Shown: positions 34,503 through 44,595, counted from the stretch's first letter. The stretch: DNA of 61,296 nt from Pseudobutyrivibrio ruminis (GCF_015057245.1 NZ_SVET01000015.1:1-61296), one strand, 5' to 3'. Program-made: numbers and translations. Notes: generated from the letters alone by a model not told the origin.

Positions 34503-35876
34503 TTATTGTACCGCATCAACCTTGTGGGTGAGGGTTACTTCTACGGTTTCTTCTTCGTAGTTGTTGGAAGCCTTAGCGACAGTGACCTCTACGGTTGTGC
34601 CGGCTGGAAGGTACTTCATGATGTTGTTGAGGGTGTTTACAGATGTAACTGTACGTCCGTTGAATGATGTGATTACGTCATCAACTTCGATACCAGCTTC
34701 TTCAGCACCTGAACCTGCAACTACCTGAGCTACGTATACACCAACTGGAACATCGTACTGCTCAGACATTTCTGATGTAATATCCTTACCAGCGATTCCG
34801 AGGTAAGAAGCATCAAGCTCTGAAACAACATCGTTATCAATCATCTGCTGGATAATATCCCATGCATAAGAGATAGGAATTGCATATCCCATACCTTCTA
34901 CAGATTCATCTGCAAGCTTAGCTGATACGATACCGATAACTTCGCCTGTGGCGTTAAGTAATGCACCACCTGAGTTACCTGGGTTAACAGCTGCATCTGT
35001 CTGGATAAGGCTGTTTGTAACAACATTTCCGTCTTCGTCTGTGATTGAAACCTCACGGTCCTTAGCAGAAATGATACCAGTTGTTACTGATGTACCATAA
35101 CCAAGTGCGTTACCGATTACGATAGCTGCCTCACCTACTACTGTTGAATCTGAATCGCCAAGAGTAGCAACCTTGATTACTGAAAGAGTATCTGAAGGAA
35201 TATCTGCTACTGCAACTGCTACAACAGCAAGGTCACATGATGAGTCAGTTCCTTTGATTGTTCCTTCAACAGCTTCACCGTCGTTGAAAGTAATTGTAAG
35301 TGTTTCAGCACCTGAAACTACGTGGTTGTTTGTTGCAATGTAGATGTAGTCATCATCCTGTGAAATGATGATTCCGGAACCAGCTGATGTTGTTTCCTGC
35401 TGCATTGTTCCGAAGAATGTTTGGTATTCTGTAAGACCTACATTTGTAACCTGTACGATTGCTGGAAGTACGTTTTCTGCAATTTCTGATACATCTGAAG
35501 TAACTGTTGTAGATACATTATTTGATGTTGTAGAAAGAGCTGTACCACTTGCACTTTCAGATGAGTCTTCTGTCTCAGTAGATTCGATTGTAGTCTCTGA
35601 TGATGCAGACATTGGTAAGAATCTATTTGAAACATATACCACTGACTGGAACGCTGTACCTGCAATCAAACCAAATACTAATGCAATTGCAGCTGCACGT
35701 CCTAGCTTTGCGCCGAAGCCTGTAGACTTCTTCTGCTTTTTGTTCTTATTACCATTGTCGTAAGGTGACCATTGATAATAGGACTCACCTTGGTTTATCT
35801 CGTCCTTCTTGTAGGAATATGAACCGTTGTTGTTTTCTGGCCCATTGTTTGAGCCTCCATTGTATAAATCACTCAT
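34503..35876 (-). CDS. htrA: Membrane-anchored HtrA/DegP-type serine protease
   Basis: Surface quality-control protease. A 55-residue Asn/Gly/Lys-rich cytoplasmic tail precedes a membrane helix at about 60-85 and a Ser/Thr/Glu-rich linker to about 128. The trypsin-like domain has a complete triad: His185 in ATNNHVVSG, Asp215 in SCDLAVVAV and Ser302 in NPGNSGGALL. A single PDZ domain follows at about 360-450 (GVYVAQVVAGSGAEEAGIEVDDVI). Length 457 residues. It lies 63 bases downstream of glmS on the same strand with no terminator between them. Confidence 0.95.
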   Translation of the reverse strand: MSDLYNGGSNNGPENNNGSYSYKKDEINQGESYYQWSPYDNGNKNKKQKKSTGFGAKLGRAAAIALVFGLIAGTAFQSVVYVSNRFLPMSASSETTIESTETEDSSESASGTALSTTSNNVSTTVTSDVSEIAENVLPAIVQVTNVGLTEYQTFFGTMQQETTSAGSGIIISQDDDYIYIATNNHVVSGAETLTITFNDGEAVEGTIKGTDSSCDLAVVAVAVADIPSDTLSVIKVATLGDSDSTVVGEAAIVIGNALGYGTSVTTGIISAKDREVSITDEDGNVVTNSLIQTDAAVNPGNSGGALLNATGEVIGIVSAKLADESVEGMGYAIPISYAWDIIQQMIDNDVVSELDASYLGIAGKDITSEMSEQYDVPVGVYVAQVVAGSGAEEAGIEVDDVITSFNGRTVTSVNTLNNIMKYLPAGTTVEVTVAKASNNYEEETVEVTLTHKVDAVQ

Positions 35877-35939
35877 AAACTCGCCTCCATTTAAACTTTT
35901 AGTAAGAATAACCCAGTAATGTGATAGTCAGGTGACGGT

Positions 35940-37772
35940 TTATTCAACAGTAACTGACTTTGCAAGGTTTCTTGGATGATCAACGTCAAAGCCCTTGCCC
36001 ACAGATACATAGTACCCAAACAACTGAAGTGGAATAATCGCCAATGAGTTAGTAAAGTATCTGTTTGTCTGTGGAACATACATTACATAATCTGCCACTT
36101 CTTCAATGTCTTCATGTCCAACTGTTGTAACAGCAAGAATGAAAGCACCACGTGTCTTGCATTCTACGATATTTGAAACAGTCTTTGCATAAACGTTTTC
36201 CTGAGTTGCAACTGCTCCTACTAATGTGCCCTCTTCAATAAGAGAGATTGTTCCATGCTTTAATTCGCCAGCTGCATATGCTTCTGAATGAATATATGAA
36301 ATCTCCTTAAGCTTAAGAGAACCTTCCATTGCAATAGCATAATCGATTCCACGACCAATAAAGAATACATCCTTTGCAGCAACAAATCTGTTGGCAAATT
36401 TCTGGATACGTTCTTTATTTCCAAGAAGCATTTCTATCTGCTCTGGAAGCTTCTTTAAGTCTGTGATAAGTGACTTCATTTCATCTGCTGAAAGAAGACC
36501 TCTAACATCAGCAAACTTCATAGCAAGTAAGTATAACGCTATAAGCTGTGCTGAGTATGCCTTTGTTGTAGCAACTGAAATCTCAGGACCAGCCCATGTG
36601 TACATAACCTTTTCAGCCTCACGAGCAATTGAAGAACCTACTACGTTTACAATAGCAAGTGTCATGTTGCCCATTGCACGAGCCATACGAACTGCTTCCT
36701 TTGTATCTGCTGTCTCACCAGACTGGCTGATAGCAATAACAAGCTCGTTCTCCTGAAGAATTGGATTTCTGTATCTAAACTCTGAAGCTATATCAACCTC
36801 AACAGGGATACGTGCCATTTCCTCGAAAACATATTTAGCTGTAACGCCTGTGTGATATGCACTACCGCATGCAACGATGCGAATACGTGAAATAGATTTG
36901 ATTTCATCATCGCTCATGCCAAGCTCTTCGATATCAACAGTGTCATTTTTAATTCTAGGATTAAGTGTATCACGAACTGTCTTTGGCTCTTCGTGAATCT
37001 CCTTAATCATGAAGTGGTCATAACCACCCTTTTCTGCTGCATCAACATCCCAATCGATTGTCTTAGATTCCTTCTCGATTGGCTGTCCATCTACATCAAA
37101 GAACTCAATTGAATCCTCTGTAAGGCGTGCAATTTCTTCATTCTCGATGAAGTAAACGTTTCTTGTGTATTTAAGAACAGCTGGTACATCAGATGCAATT
37201 AAGTTGCCATCCTTTCCAAGACCAACAATAAGTGGGCTGTCCTTTCTTACTGAATAAATCTGATCTGGATAATCAGCAAAAATAATTCCAAGAGCATATG
37301 CGCCCTCTACACGGTGCATAACCTTTGTTACGCATGTAAGGGGATCATTGCCCTGCTTATAGTAATAATCAAGTAAGTGAGCAACAACCTCTGTATCTGT
37401 CTCAGACTTAAAGTTGTATCCACGCTTGATAAGCTTTTCCTTAAGCTTTGCATAGTTTTCAATAATACCATTGTGAACTACTGCGATTGTCTCTTCCTCA
37501 TTGAGATGTGGATGAGCGTTTGTCTCGCTTGGTTCACCATGAGTAGCCCAACGTGTGTGACCAATACCGATTGTACCCTGCATTGTCTCACCGTCGTGAG
37601 TTTTCTCGCTAAGAAGACGAAGACGTCCCTTTGCCTTTTCATATTCGATTTTGGTGCCATCATAAACAGCCATACCAGCTGAGTCATATCCTCTGTACTC
37701 AAGCTTGCTAAGTCCATCCAAAAGGATTGGTGCTGCCTGCGACTTACCAACATATCCTACTATTCCACACAT
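35940..37772 (-). CDS. glmS: Glutamine-fructose-6-phosphate aminotransferase
   Basis: Makes glucosamine 6-phosphate for UDP-GlcNAc, feeding peptidoglycan and the surface polysaccharide cluster beside it. The start is the ATG at 37772, because Cys2 (MCGIVGYVG) must become the N-terminal nucleophile of the glutaminase domain; the 14 extra upstream codons of the longest frame are spurious. GHTRWATHG and two SIS domains (VACGSAYHTG, AISQSGETADT, FFIGRGIDYAIAMEGSLKLKE) follow, ending in LAKSVTVE. No glmS ribozyme is evident in the short upstream region. Confidence 0.97.
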   Translation of the reverse strand: MCGIVGYVGKSQAAPILLDGLSKLEYRGYDSAGMAVYDGTKIEYEKAKGRLRLLSEKTHDGETMQGTIGIGHTRWATHGEPSETNAHPHLNEEETIAVVHNGIIENYAKLKEKLIKRGYNFKSETDTEVVAHLLDYYYKQGNDPLTCVTKVMHRVEGAYALGIIFADYPDQIYSVRKDSPLIVGLGKDGNLIASDVPAVLKYTRNVYFIENEEIARLTEDSIEFFDVDGQPIEKESKTIDWDVDAAEKGGYDHFMIKEIHEEPKTVRDTLNPRIKNDTVDIEELGMSDDEIKSISRIRIVACGSAYHTGVTAKYVFEEMARIPVEVDIASEFRYRNPILQENELVIAISQSGETADTKEAVRMARAMGNMTLAIVNVVGSSIAREAEKVMYTWAGPEISVATTKAYSAQLIALYLLAMKFADVRGLLSADEMKSLITDLKKLPEQIEMLLGNKERIQKFANRFVAAKDVFFIGRGIDYAIAMEGSLKLKEISYIHSEAYAAGELKHGTISLIEEGTLVGAVATQENVYAKTVSNIVECKTRGAFILAVTTVGHEDIEEVADYVMYVPQTNRYFTNSLAIIPLQLFGYYVSVGKGFDVDHPRNLAKSVTVE

Positions 37773-37851
37773 ATATTTATTCCTTTCATAATACGCTTTA
37801 TTAATAACATACAAGCCCTTTGATTTTACTACTATTTGCTCTAAAAGTAAA

Positions 37852-37881
37852 ACAGGGACCAGCCATAAGGCCAGTCCCTGT
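37852..37881 (-). terminator. Intrinsic terminator of the LCP gene
   Basis: ACAGGGAC/GTCCCTGT with an inner GGCC/GGCT pairing forms a compact hairpin, followed by TTTTACTTTT on the minus strand. It lies 20 bases after the LCP stop codon. Confidence 0.88.
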
Positions 37882-37901
37882 GAATGAACTTTATCGATAT
37901 A

Positions 37902-39452
37902 TTAATCCGTTGTTTGTGTGATTGTCGCACTATCTTCCGTGAATCCTGTTTCATTAACAATGTGGTCGCTAATAACATCAACCATATCGTCAGTAGGATC
38001 GTAATCAGTCTGGTCATACAAGAACTCATGTAACTGCGAAACATTTGATGAAAGTGTACATGGTACCAATACTGAACCAGTAGTCTTGCTTATTGTAGTG
38101 TCCTTAAGTGCAAATGGGAATCCTGTTGAATCAGCAATCTCATAATCACCAACTGATGCTGCCATTGAAAGCACCTGTGAAAGTGATAAGCTTGTTGAAA
38201 TGCTAGGGAATACATCATTTGCAATATCATTTAATGTAGCCACATTAGCTTTCTTTGCTTTTTCAATAATCTGCTTGATAACAGCACGCTGATTCTCAGC
38301 ACGACCGTAATCGTTATCTACTGCGTATCTGTTACGGCAGTAACCAACAACCTGTGCACCGTTAAGTGTGTATGTTCCTGGGCTGTCGAAGTAGCAGTCT
38401 GAATACTTCCATCCATCCTCTTCGTTTGGATAGTAATTAAGTACGTTCTCAACCTCTGCAATGTAACCAGCAAGAGCGTTCTGATGTGTCTCTGGGTTGT
38501 CTGTGTCAATCATCTTCTGAGTGATTTCAAGCTCCAAACCGCCTAAGTCATCGACGATAGTAGCAAGTGCGTAGAAGTCAACTGATACGTAACCAGAAAT
38601 CTTAAGATCGAGGTTAGTATTAAGCATGCTGATAGCAGTCTCAACACCACCATGGTTGTATGCATAGTTACATTTTCTGTATGTGCCCTCTGTAATCTGG
38701 AGATATGTATCACGCTGTACAGAAACCATCTTAACTTCTTTTGTATCATTATTGATAGAAACAAGAATGATTGTATCTGAGTTACCACTATCAAGGTTAC
38801 CATTAGAACGGTTATCAACACCGAACAATGCAAGTGTAGTGTAGTTACTTAACAGCTCTTCTGTCTCTGTATCAAGGTTGTTAACTTCGATTTCATCCAT
38901 GTTGATGTTGTCCCAGTTAACCTTGCCGAATTTGTTCCAGAAGAAGAAGATAAGTAAAAGAAGTAACAATACTACGATTTCAACAACAATAATTGTTCTT
39001 CTTGTCTTCTTTTTCTTGCCGTTTCTTCCTGAACCCTTGCGTCCACTAGGAACATTTCTTCCTCTAGATGAAGATGTGTTTCTAGTTGGTCTGCTGCTTG
39101 AGTGAGAAGAAGAAGGCTTCTTTTTTCTTTTAGCAGAAGATGAATGAGCAGCTGCTGCAGAAGTTCTGTGTGAACTTGCTGAGCTACGTGGTCTGCTTCC
39201 ACTTGCGCTACGGCTACCACTAGGTCTGCGAGCGCTCATTGATTCGCTCTGTAAGTCATAATCATATAAATCGATTTCATCGTCCAATGAAAGATCTGGA
39301 GAAATATCAGCATCTCTACCGTATGATCTAGATACTGGTCTTCCTGTTGCTGGTCTACCAGATGCTCTATTGGCAGAAGTTCTGTTTGTAGGTCTTGCGC
39401 TTCTAGTTGCACCAGAACTTCTTCTTAAATCGTAATCTTCGAAATTACTCAT
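37902..39452 (-). CDS. LytR-CpsA-Psr family glycopolymer transferase
   Basis: Membrane enzyme that transfers lipid-linked glycopolymers to peptidoglycan. A 145-residue basic, Ser/Arg-rich cytoplasmic tail (SRPTRNTSSSRGRNVP) is much longer than usual. One membrane helix at about 152-172 precedes an extracellular LCP domain (LALFGVDNRSNGNLDSGNSDT, VSVQRDTYLQI, CRNRYAVDNDYGRAENQRAV) with the conserved Arg and Asp residues. A 45-residue C-terminal extension follows. Being next to the polysaccharide cluster, it is the best candidate for attaching that polymer to the wall (inference). Confidence 0.92.
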   Translation of the reverse strand: MSNFEDYDLRRSSGATRSARPTNRTSANRASGRPATGRPVSRSYGRDADISPDLSLDDEIDLYDYDLQSESMSARRPSGSRSASGSRPRSSASSHRTSAAAAHSSSAKRKKKPSSSHSSSRPTRNTSSSRGRNVPSGRKGSGRNGKKKKTRRTIIVVEIVVLLLLLLIFFFWNKFGKVNWDNINMDEIEVNNLDTETEELLSNYTTLALFGVDNRSNGNLDSGNSDTIILVSINNDTKEVKMVSVQRDTYLQITEGTYRKCNYAYNHGGVETAISMLNTNLDLKISGYVSVDFYALATIVDDLGGLELEITQKMIDTDNPETHQNALAGYIAEVENVLNYYPNEEDGWKYSDCYFDSPGTYTLNGAQVVGYCRNRYAVDNDYGRAENQRAVIKQIIEKAKKANVATLNDIANDVFPSISTSLSLSQVLSMAASVGDYEIADSTGFPFALKDTTISKTTGSVLVPCTLSSNVSQLHEFLYDQTDYDPTDDMVDVISDHIVNETGFTEDSATITQTTD

Positions 39453-39492
39453 CGGATTAGTACTCCCATCTTAGTATTAATTTAACTATGCT

Positions 39493-39522
39493 AGTCTACT
39501 CTATGGCTTAATAAATTGTCAA
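39493..39522 (-). promoter_or_regulatory. Predicted promoter of the LCP gene
   Basis: A perfect TTGACA (39517-39522) and TAGACT (39493-39498) on the minus strand are separated by 18 bases, about 40 bases upstream of the start codon. This separates LCP expression from the polysaccharide genes upstream. Confidence 0.65.
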
Positions 39523-39579
39523 GAAACCTGAAATATTTCTGTCACATTCTATAAAAAACGGGGCAAAAATTAATCATTT

Positions 39580-40926
39580 TTACTCTTGTGTTCCCGGCAG
39601 TATGTAATTTTCCATACCAACAGGTAAATTCCTATTGTAAAATGTGTCACCATTCTTAATAATTTCACCATGTTTTTCCATCAATATTTCATGAGAATCG
39701 GTGGATGTTATTGTCACTCTGTTCTTTTTTCTAGCAATAACTTTTGGAATGACTATTGTTCTAAATCCTCTGGCTTTTGCCCTGAGACAGAAATCAAACA
39801 TTGCATCCTGACCGGAAAGTCTGGTGTCGAAGCCGTGAAGCATTCGATACACCTTTGCATCAATCATGCAACAGCCTGCATCTACCATCGCTACATCCCT
39901 TGGCATACTAGCCAGGTTTTCATAGGTATCTCTGAAAATACGCTGGCCATGAAATGCTGGATACCAGGCCCCATCTGTATCAAACACATATCCAACATTG
40001 TCGTAAGTGAAGCCTCTGTCTATAAAGCGAGCACCTACTACAGCCACGTCAGGCTGATTAAGATATGCATACATTTTCTTAGCATTATTTCTCGTGTAAA
40101 GCTTTACATCTTCCTCTTTAAAGAACATGTAATCTTTGGAGAAGCGCCTAAAAGATGTTTCATCGTAATCCAAATGCCATTTCTTTAGAGATGCGTCGAT
40201 ACGTCCCTCTGCAATAACTCCTGTTTGGCGAAGATAAGAAATAGCAAGTGCCATGTGCTCCTTGCAATAAAAATTAGCTTCGGCTCTTTGCTCCTTAGTA
40301 AGAAGCTTGTCGGATGTACGCTTATGATATAAAAGGGATGGAATATGCTCTATAGATTCTTTTTTGAATGCTGCCCGAAGAAGATATTCATAGATATAGG
40401 CAGTCTGAGCCTTTTCATTGAATTCTCCCAATCGGTTATATACATTCCTTGCAATTGCAACAAACTCACCAATGTAGTTGGTCTGCAATAATAGTTCTTT
40501 GTTGAAATCACTTTTAAAATGAGGGTTTCTTCTATCCTGTCCAACGATTTCATCGTTATCCGTATATACGATACTATCATTGTCCAGCTGTGAAATCTTT
40601 TCATTTAAAAATGATAAAGTCTTAAGACTTAATCTATCGTGCTGTCCTAAATAAACTAGATAATCCCCTTCTGCAAAATGGGCGCCTATGTTATACGCAT
40701 AGGCACCTCCAGATTTCTTTTTCAGTCGACGATAATGTACCTTATCTACAATGTCAGGGAAGAACTCCTTAATGGTAACTTCGATGGCATTGGAAGGATT
40801 ATTATCTAGTATATAAAGTTCAAAATTACGGTACTCCTGCTCATCAATAGACTCTAGACAATCTTTGAAATAATCCATATCTGTATCTATAGTCCAGATG
40901 ACCAAAGAAAAATATGTATCCGCCAC
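39580..40926 (-). CDS. Glycosyltransferase family 2, polysaccharide cluster
   Basis: Cytoplasmic GT-A glycosyltransferase. FSLVIWTIDTDMDYFKDCLE begins the nucleotide-binding fold, DNNPSNA and YLGQHDRL follow, and VYTDNDEI occupies the position of the metal-binding acidic motif. The C-terminal 200 residues (RFIDRGFTYDNVGYVF, MVDAGCCMIDAKVYRML) resemble the second half of large rhamnosyl- or galactofuranosyl-like transferases. It is the last gene of the minus-strand polysaccharide operon; its start overlaps the phosphotransferase stop by one base. Donor and acceptor are unknown. Confidence 0.85.
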   Translation of the reverse strand: MADTYFSLVIWTIDTDMDYFKDCLESIDEQEYRNFELYILDNNPSNAIEVTIKEFFPDIVDKVHYRRLKKKSGGAYAYNIGAHFAEGDYLVYLGQHDRLSLKTLSFLNEKISQLDNDSIVYTDNDEIVGQDRRNPHFKSDFNKELLLQTNYIGEFVAIARNVYNRLGEFNEKAQTAYIYEYLLRAAFKKESIEHIPSLLYHKRTSDKLLTKEQRAEANFYCKEHMALAISYLRQTGVIAEGRIDASLKKWHLDYDETSFRRFSKDYMFFKEEDVKLYTRNNAKKMYAYLNQPDVAVVGARFIDRGFTYDNVGYVFDTDGAWYPAFHGQRIFRDTYENLASMPRDVAMVDAGCCMIDAKVYRMLHGFDTRLSGQDAMFDFCLRAKARGFRTIVIPKVIARKKNRVTITSTDSHEILMEKHGEIIKNGDTFYNRNLPVGMENYILPGTQE

Positions 40927-42347
40927 TATTTCGAGCCCTTTCCGCCAAAAACAACAGCTATAGTCTTAAATATTATCTTGATATCTAATCCAAGAGACCA
41001 ATTAGATATATATTCTGTATCAAGAGCAACTACCTGCTCAAAATCCTTTATGTCGCTACGTCCGCTAACCTGCCACATTCCTGTAAGACCTGGCTTGATT
41101 GACAATCTAGCCTTGTGATGGAGAGCATAGTTTTCGTATTCCTCTTCAAGTGGTGGTCTTGTTCCAACAAGAGACATCTCTCCGATTAGAACGTTCCAGA
41201 ACTGAGGTAATTCATCGATAGAATACTTTCTAAGGAAATGTCCGATTGGTGTGACACGTGGGTCATTTTCCATCTTGAACATATTTCCCTTCATCTCGTT
41301 CTGCGACATAAGCTCTTTTTTGCGCTCTTCAGCATCAATGAACATGGTTCTGAATTTGTAGAATTTGAATCTACGACCATTTTTTCCGATTCGTGTCTGA
41401 GTGAAAAATACTGGTCCTGGAGACTGAAGCTTAATAACTGGTGCAAAAATAACAAAAGCAATAAATGCTAAAACCAATCCTACGATTGCACCGCAAATAT
41501 CCATCAATCTCTTTAAGAATGCCTGTCTATTGTTGGCAATATGCATACTAGTTGTAAGTACAACATAGTCGCCATATGTCTCCATAATACGGTTTGGCAT
41601 AAGGTTGTTTGTGTGAATCAAGGACATGTGAACTGTAAGTCCCTGCTCAACCAAACGTCCTGCCAAGCTTTCCTCGCTAGCTCTAGTGTTTCCATCGAGG
41701 AAAACTTCATCTACAACATTTGTCCTGAGGTATTCAAAAAGGCTATCCGCATTTGCAACTACTGGGATTCCCTGAATCTCCTGACCTGTCATATCTTTAT
41801 CTACAACTACAACGCCCTCAACCTTAAACTCTGTATATGGACTGTGAGCAATTTCTGAAAGACAATGATCCACTGTGGTCGACTCTGCAACAACTACCAT
41901 AGATGATTTATTAACATCCAACAGCTTTCTTCTGCGAATAATTCTCTTCCAGAAAACTCTGACGATGTATGTAACAACAATCATTGCTACACCGAAAGCA
42001 CCTAAAGCAAATCGAGAGTAGTAGTATGATGTCTGGTTGGCATACATGTAAAGCAATACGCCAAGGAAGTTTATCAAGCTATGCCATACAGTGGAAGTAA
42101 TCTCTTGATATTTTGTTCTTCTTAATATTCCTGTGTAAGTCTCGGTAAAAAGTACACCTGTCAAATCAATGAATGGCAAAATTTTTGCCAAGCTTTGATA
42201 CAGATTGTACCATTCAAAACGATCCAAAAAGATTACGCTGTGGAACTTAATATAAACACCAATAAATAGTGCCAGCTCCGCAGCGAGCATATCAAGGATT
42301 ATAAAATCCAAATGTTTTACCCAGGAACGCTTCTTTTTTTTGTACAA
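40926..42347 (-). CDS. Polyprenyl-phosphate sugar phosphotransferase (WbaP/EpsL-like)
   Basis: Initiates polymer synthesis by moving a sugar 1-phosphate from a UDP-sugar to undecaprenyl phosphate. Four or five N-terminal membrane helices (to about 130) precede a CoA-binding-like domain (STTVDHCLSEIAHSP) and the catalytic sugar-transferase domain from about 280: GPVFFTQTRIGKNGRRFKFY, KYSIDELPQFWNVL, SLVGTRPPLEEE and KPGLTGMWQVSGRSD. Length 473 residues matches the full-size family. It overlaps the following GT2 by one base. Confidence 0.94.
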   Translation of the reverse strand: MYKKKKRSWVKHLDFIILDMLAAELALFIGVYIKFHSVIFLDRFEWYNLYQSLAKILPFIDLTGVLFTETYTGILRRTKYQEITSTVWHSLINFLGVLLYMYANQTSYYYSRFALGAFGVAMIVVTYIVRVFWKRIIRRRKLLDVNKSSMVVVAESTTVDHCLSEIAHSPYTEFKVEGVVVVDKDMTGQEIQGIPVVANADSLFEYLRTNVVDEVFLDGNTRASEESLAGRLVEQGLTVHMSLIHTNNLMPNRIMETYGDYVVLTTSMHIANNRQAFLKRLMDICGAIVGLVLAFIAFVIFAPVIKLQSPGPVFFTQTRIGKNGRRFKFYKFRTMFIDAEERKKELMSQNEMKGNMFKMENDPRVTPIGHFLRKYSIDELPQFWNVLIGEMSLVGTRPPLEEEYENYALHHKARLSIKPGLTGMWQVSGRSDIKDFEQVVALDTEYISNWSLGLDIKIIFKTIAVVFGGKGSK

Positions 42348-42386
42348 GTCTTTCTCCTTTAACCTAGGCAGCTAAGCCACCTTTAG

Positions 42387-43613
42387 TTAGAGTATAACTC
42401 CATTTTTCTTAAGCAATTCTTTTGCGCTGTCTACTGAATCTACACCGTGAAGATTTTTGATTGGTGCAAATTCGTGTACTCTGTCTACCTCAAATGCAAG
42501 GTTTGAATCCATCATATGAACCATATCAAGAACTAAAAGCTCGAACTTGTAGCCGTTTGGTTCTTCTGGTGAAACGTGATTTCCATCAGCATCGATGTGT
42601 GGAATCTTTTTCTCAACAACGTGTACAAGCATGTTGTTGTTAACGATTTCATCAAGCTTCTCAAGTGAGAATAGGTAGTTGAGGATAACGCCGTATTTAT
42701 AAAGAAGGCTTCCGTCCTCAGCTCTTGCCTCTGCCATCTCGTCTGACATTTCGTAGTACTCAACGATTGATGGCTTACCGTCCTCAAGACAAAGAAGACC
42801 CATTTTTTCCTGTGGATCTACCTTACGAACAACCTTTGAGCCTGCTTCGTATCCGCCTGCAATTGTAGCTCCAACAAATACTGGATCTGCAATTCGCTGA
42901 CACACATTATCTACTGCAAAGATGTTAATCCACTTAACACCCTTTGCCTTCATTTCTTTATCAAGGCCTGCTTTTACCATTGATGCATACCAACCACCAT
43001 TTCCATTTGGTGATGTAGCAAGACGTCCCTTCTCCTCAAGAAGGAGCTTGCCATTGTAATCAACAGCACAAGCCATATCCTGAATGAAGTATTTAACGTA
43101 CTCAGGATTGTATCCAAAATAATCGTGCTCTGCGAAGAATTCGCGTGTAGCCTGATCATTCTTTTCACTTGTCATAATATAAAGAGGGACAAAACAACCT
43201 GCCTGATTAACAACATCCATAAGGTTGTTGATAAGGCACTGGAAAATGTAGAGCTCTTTTGTTTCGCCAACATTGAAGCATCCCTTTGGTAAATCAAATC
43301 CAAGACGAGTGCCCATTCCTCCTGCAAGAAGAACTGCTGCCACTTCGCCTTTTTTGATTGCCTCTAATCCGATTGCTTCGAACTCATCGTGCTTCTTTGC
43401 AATTTCAGAAATACTTACTGCTGGAGGAACGCTAAACTCTCCTCTTGATGCAGCTTCGTTTGAGCCGATAAGCTTGAAGTCTGGCCAATTAATATTTTCA
43501 ATCTGATTAAGAAACTCTGTCTTGTTTTCCTCAGGAAGCTGGTCAAAGAATTTCATTATGTGTTCCTGATTATTCTCCCTCAGTAATTCGAGTGCTTTTT
43601 CCTTATTTAACAT
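42387..43613 (-). CDS. UDP-sugar pyrophosphorylase, UAP1/UDPGP type
   Basis: Predicted UTP-dependent pyrophosphorylase giving UDP-HexNAc or UDP-glucose. The signature VLLAGGMGTRLGFDLPKGCF lies near residues 94-113, and the uridine and sugar sites (NGNGGWYASMV, KWINIFAVDNV, EPNGYKFELLVLDM) resemble eukaryotic UDP-GlcNAc/GalNAc pyrophosphorylase rather than bacterial GlmU or GalU. Length 408 residues. Its stop and the next gene's start are 40 bases apart, and its start overlaps the upstream GT2 by one base, so it belongs to the operon and likely supplies its activated sugar. Confidence 0.88.
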   Translation of the reverse strand: MLNKEKALELLRENNQEHIMKFFDQLPEENKTEFLNQIENINWPDFKLIGSNEAASRGEFSVPPAVSISEIAKKHDEFEAIGLEAIKKGEVAAVLLAGGMGTRLGFDLPKGCFNVGETKELYIFQCLINNLMDVVNQAGCFVPLYIMTSEKNDQATREFFAEHDYFGYNPEYVKYFIQDMACAVDYNGKLLLEEKGRLATSPNGNGGWYASMVKAGLDKEMKAKGVKWINIFAVDNVCQRIADPVFVGATIAGGYEAGSKVVRKVDPQEKMGLLCLEDGKPSIVEYYEMSDEMAEARAEDGSLLYKYGVILNYLFSLEKLDEIVNNNMLVHVVEKKIPHIDADGNHVSPEEPNGYKFELLVLDMVHMMDSNLAFEVDRVHEFAPIKNLHGVDSVDSAKELLKKNGVIL

Positions 43614-44593
43614 TATAAATTATTCTCCTTTTTATATCCATCTTTATTATTCACCCCATCGTAATCCATCTTTCTTGTATGGTACTCAATATCCTCCAAA
43701 ATCTTACGATTCTTTGCAAGAAGATCACCAATGAGCGCAATCATTAGGGAAATGAATCCCATGATTAAAAGTGTACAGCCAAGTATAAGTGACTGAACAT
43801 GTCCCGCTGAATTACCCATTGAGACATATACCAAATATCTGATGATAACCCCTAATCCAACAATAAATGGTATTATAGCCAAAAGACTGAATGTCTTCAA
43901 AGGCTGATACATTAAATAAGCCCTAAGAATTGTAACCATGGACTTTTTAACATAGCCCATCATGCTGTTGAACAGTCTTGATGGCCTAAGCTCGTCATTA
44001 GTACGAATTGGAACACTGGTCTGAGCGATTTTATTGCGCCCCGCTTGCACAATAGTCTCAAGTGTATATGTATAATCGTTTGTAACGTTGAGCCTCATGG
44101 CTGCATCCCTTGAATATGCTCTAAATCCACTGGGAGCATCAGGGATATCTGTGTTGCTGGCCTTTTGAACTACCCAGCTTCCGAAGTGTTGTAACTTCTT
44201 TTTCAGTGGTGAGAAATGCTCCGTCTCATCGATTGGTCTTGCACCAATAACAATATCTGAGCTTCCCTCTAAAATAGGTCTAACTAAAAGTTCTATATCG
44301 TCTGCAACATATTGATTGTCTGCATCCGTATTTACGATAATGTCTGCCCCATGGCGAAGGCAAGCATCAATACCTGCCATAAATCCATAAGCAAGACCTT
44401 TGTTACGACGGAGATTTACAATGTGATGTACGCCCCACTTTTTTGCGACCTCAACAGTGTTGTCTGCGCTTCCGTCATTTATAATTAAATATTCTATTTC
44501 ATCGATTCCATCAATATGCTTAGGCAAATCATTTAAGGCTATTTCAAGCGTCTCTGCCTCGTTGTAGCATGGAATCTGAATGATTAATTTCAT
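43613..44593 (-). CDS. Dolichol-phosphate-mannosyltransferase-like GT2 with two membrane helices
   Basis: Membrane glycosyltransferase likely to make a polyprenyl-phosphate sugar. The GT-A core is complete: IIQIPCYNEAETLE, LIINDGSADNT, NKGLAYGFMAGIDA, and the metal motif VNTDADNQY; SGFRAYSRDAAMRL is also typical. Two membrane helices lie at about 232-255 and 270-292, and the C-terminus is cytoplasmic. Length 326 residues. Products of this family usually feed membrane-external (GT-C) transferases, and a GT-C-like gene lies in the divergent arm. Confidence 0.9.
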   Translation of the reverse strand: MKLIIQIPCYNEAETLEIALNDLPKHIDGIDEIEYLIINDGSADNTVEVAKKWGVHHIVNLRRNKGLAYGFMAGIDACLRHGADIIVNTDADNQYVADDIELLVRPILEGSSDIVIGARPIDETEHFSPLKKKLQHFGSWVVQKASNTDIPDAPSGFRAYSRDAAMRLNVTNDYTYTLETIVQAGRNKIAQTSVPIRTNDELRPSRLFNSMMGYVKKSMVTILRAYLMYQPLKTFSLLAIIPFIVGLGVIIRYLVYVSMGNSAGHVQSLILGCTLLIMGFISLMIALIGDLLAKNRKILEDIEYHTRKMDYDGVNNKDGYKKENNL

Positions 44594-44595
44594 AG

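Noticed and set aside
37773..37814. Fourteen extra residues before GlmS
   Set aside because: The glutaminase needs Cys directly after the initiator Met, which fixes the start at 37772.
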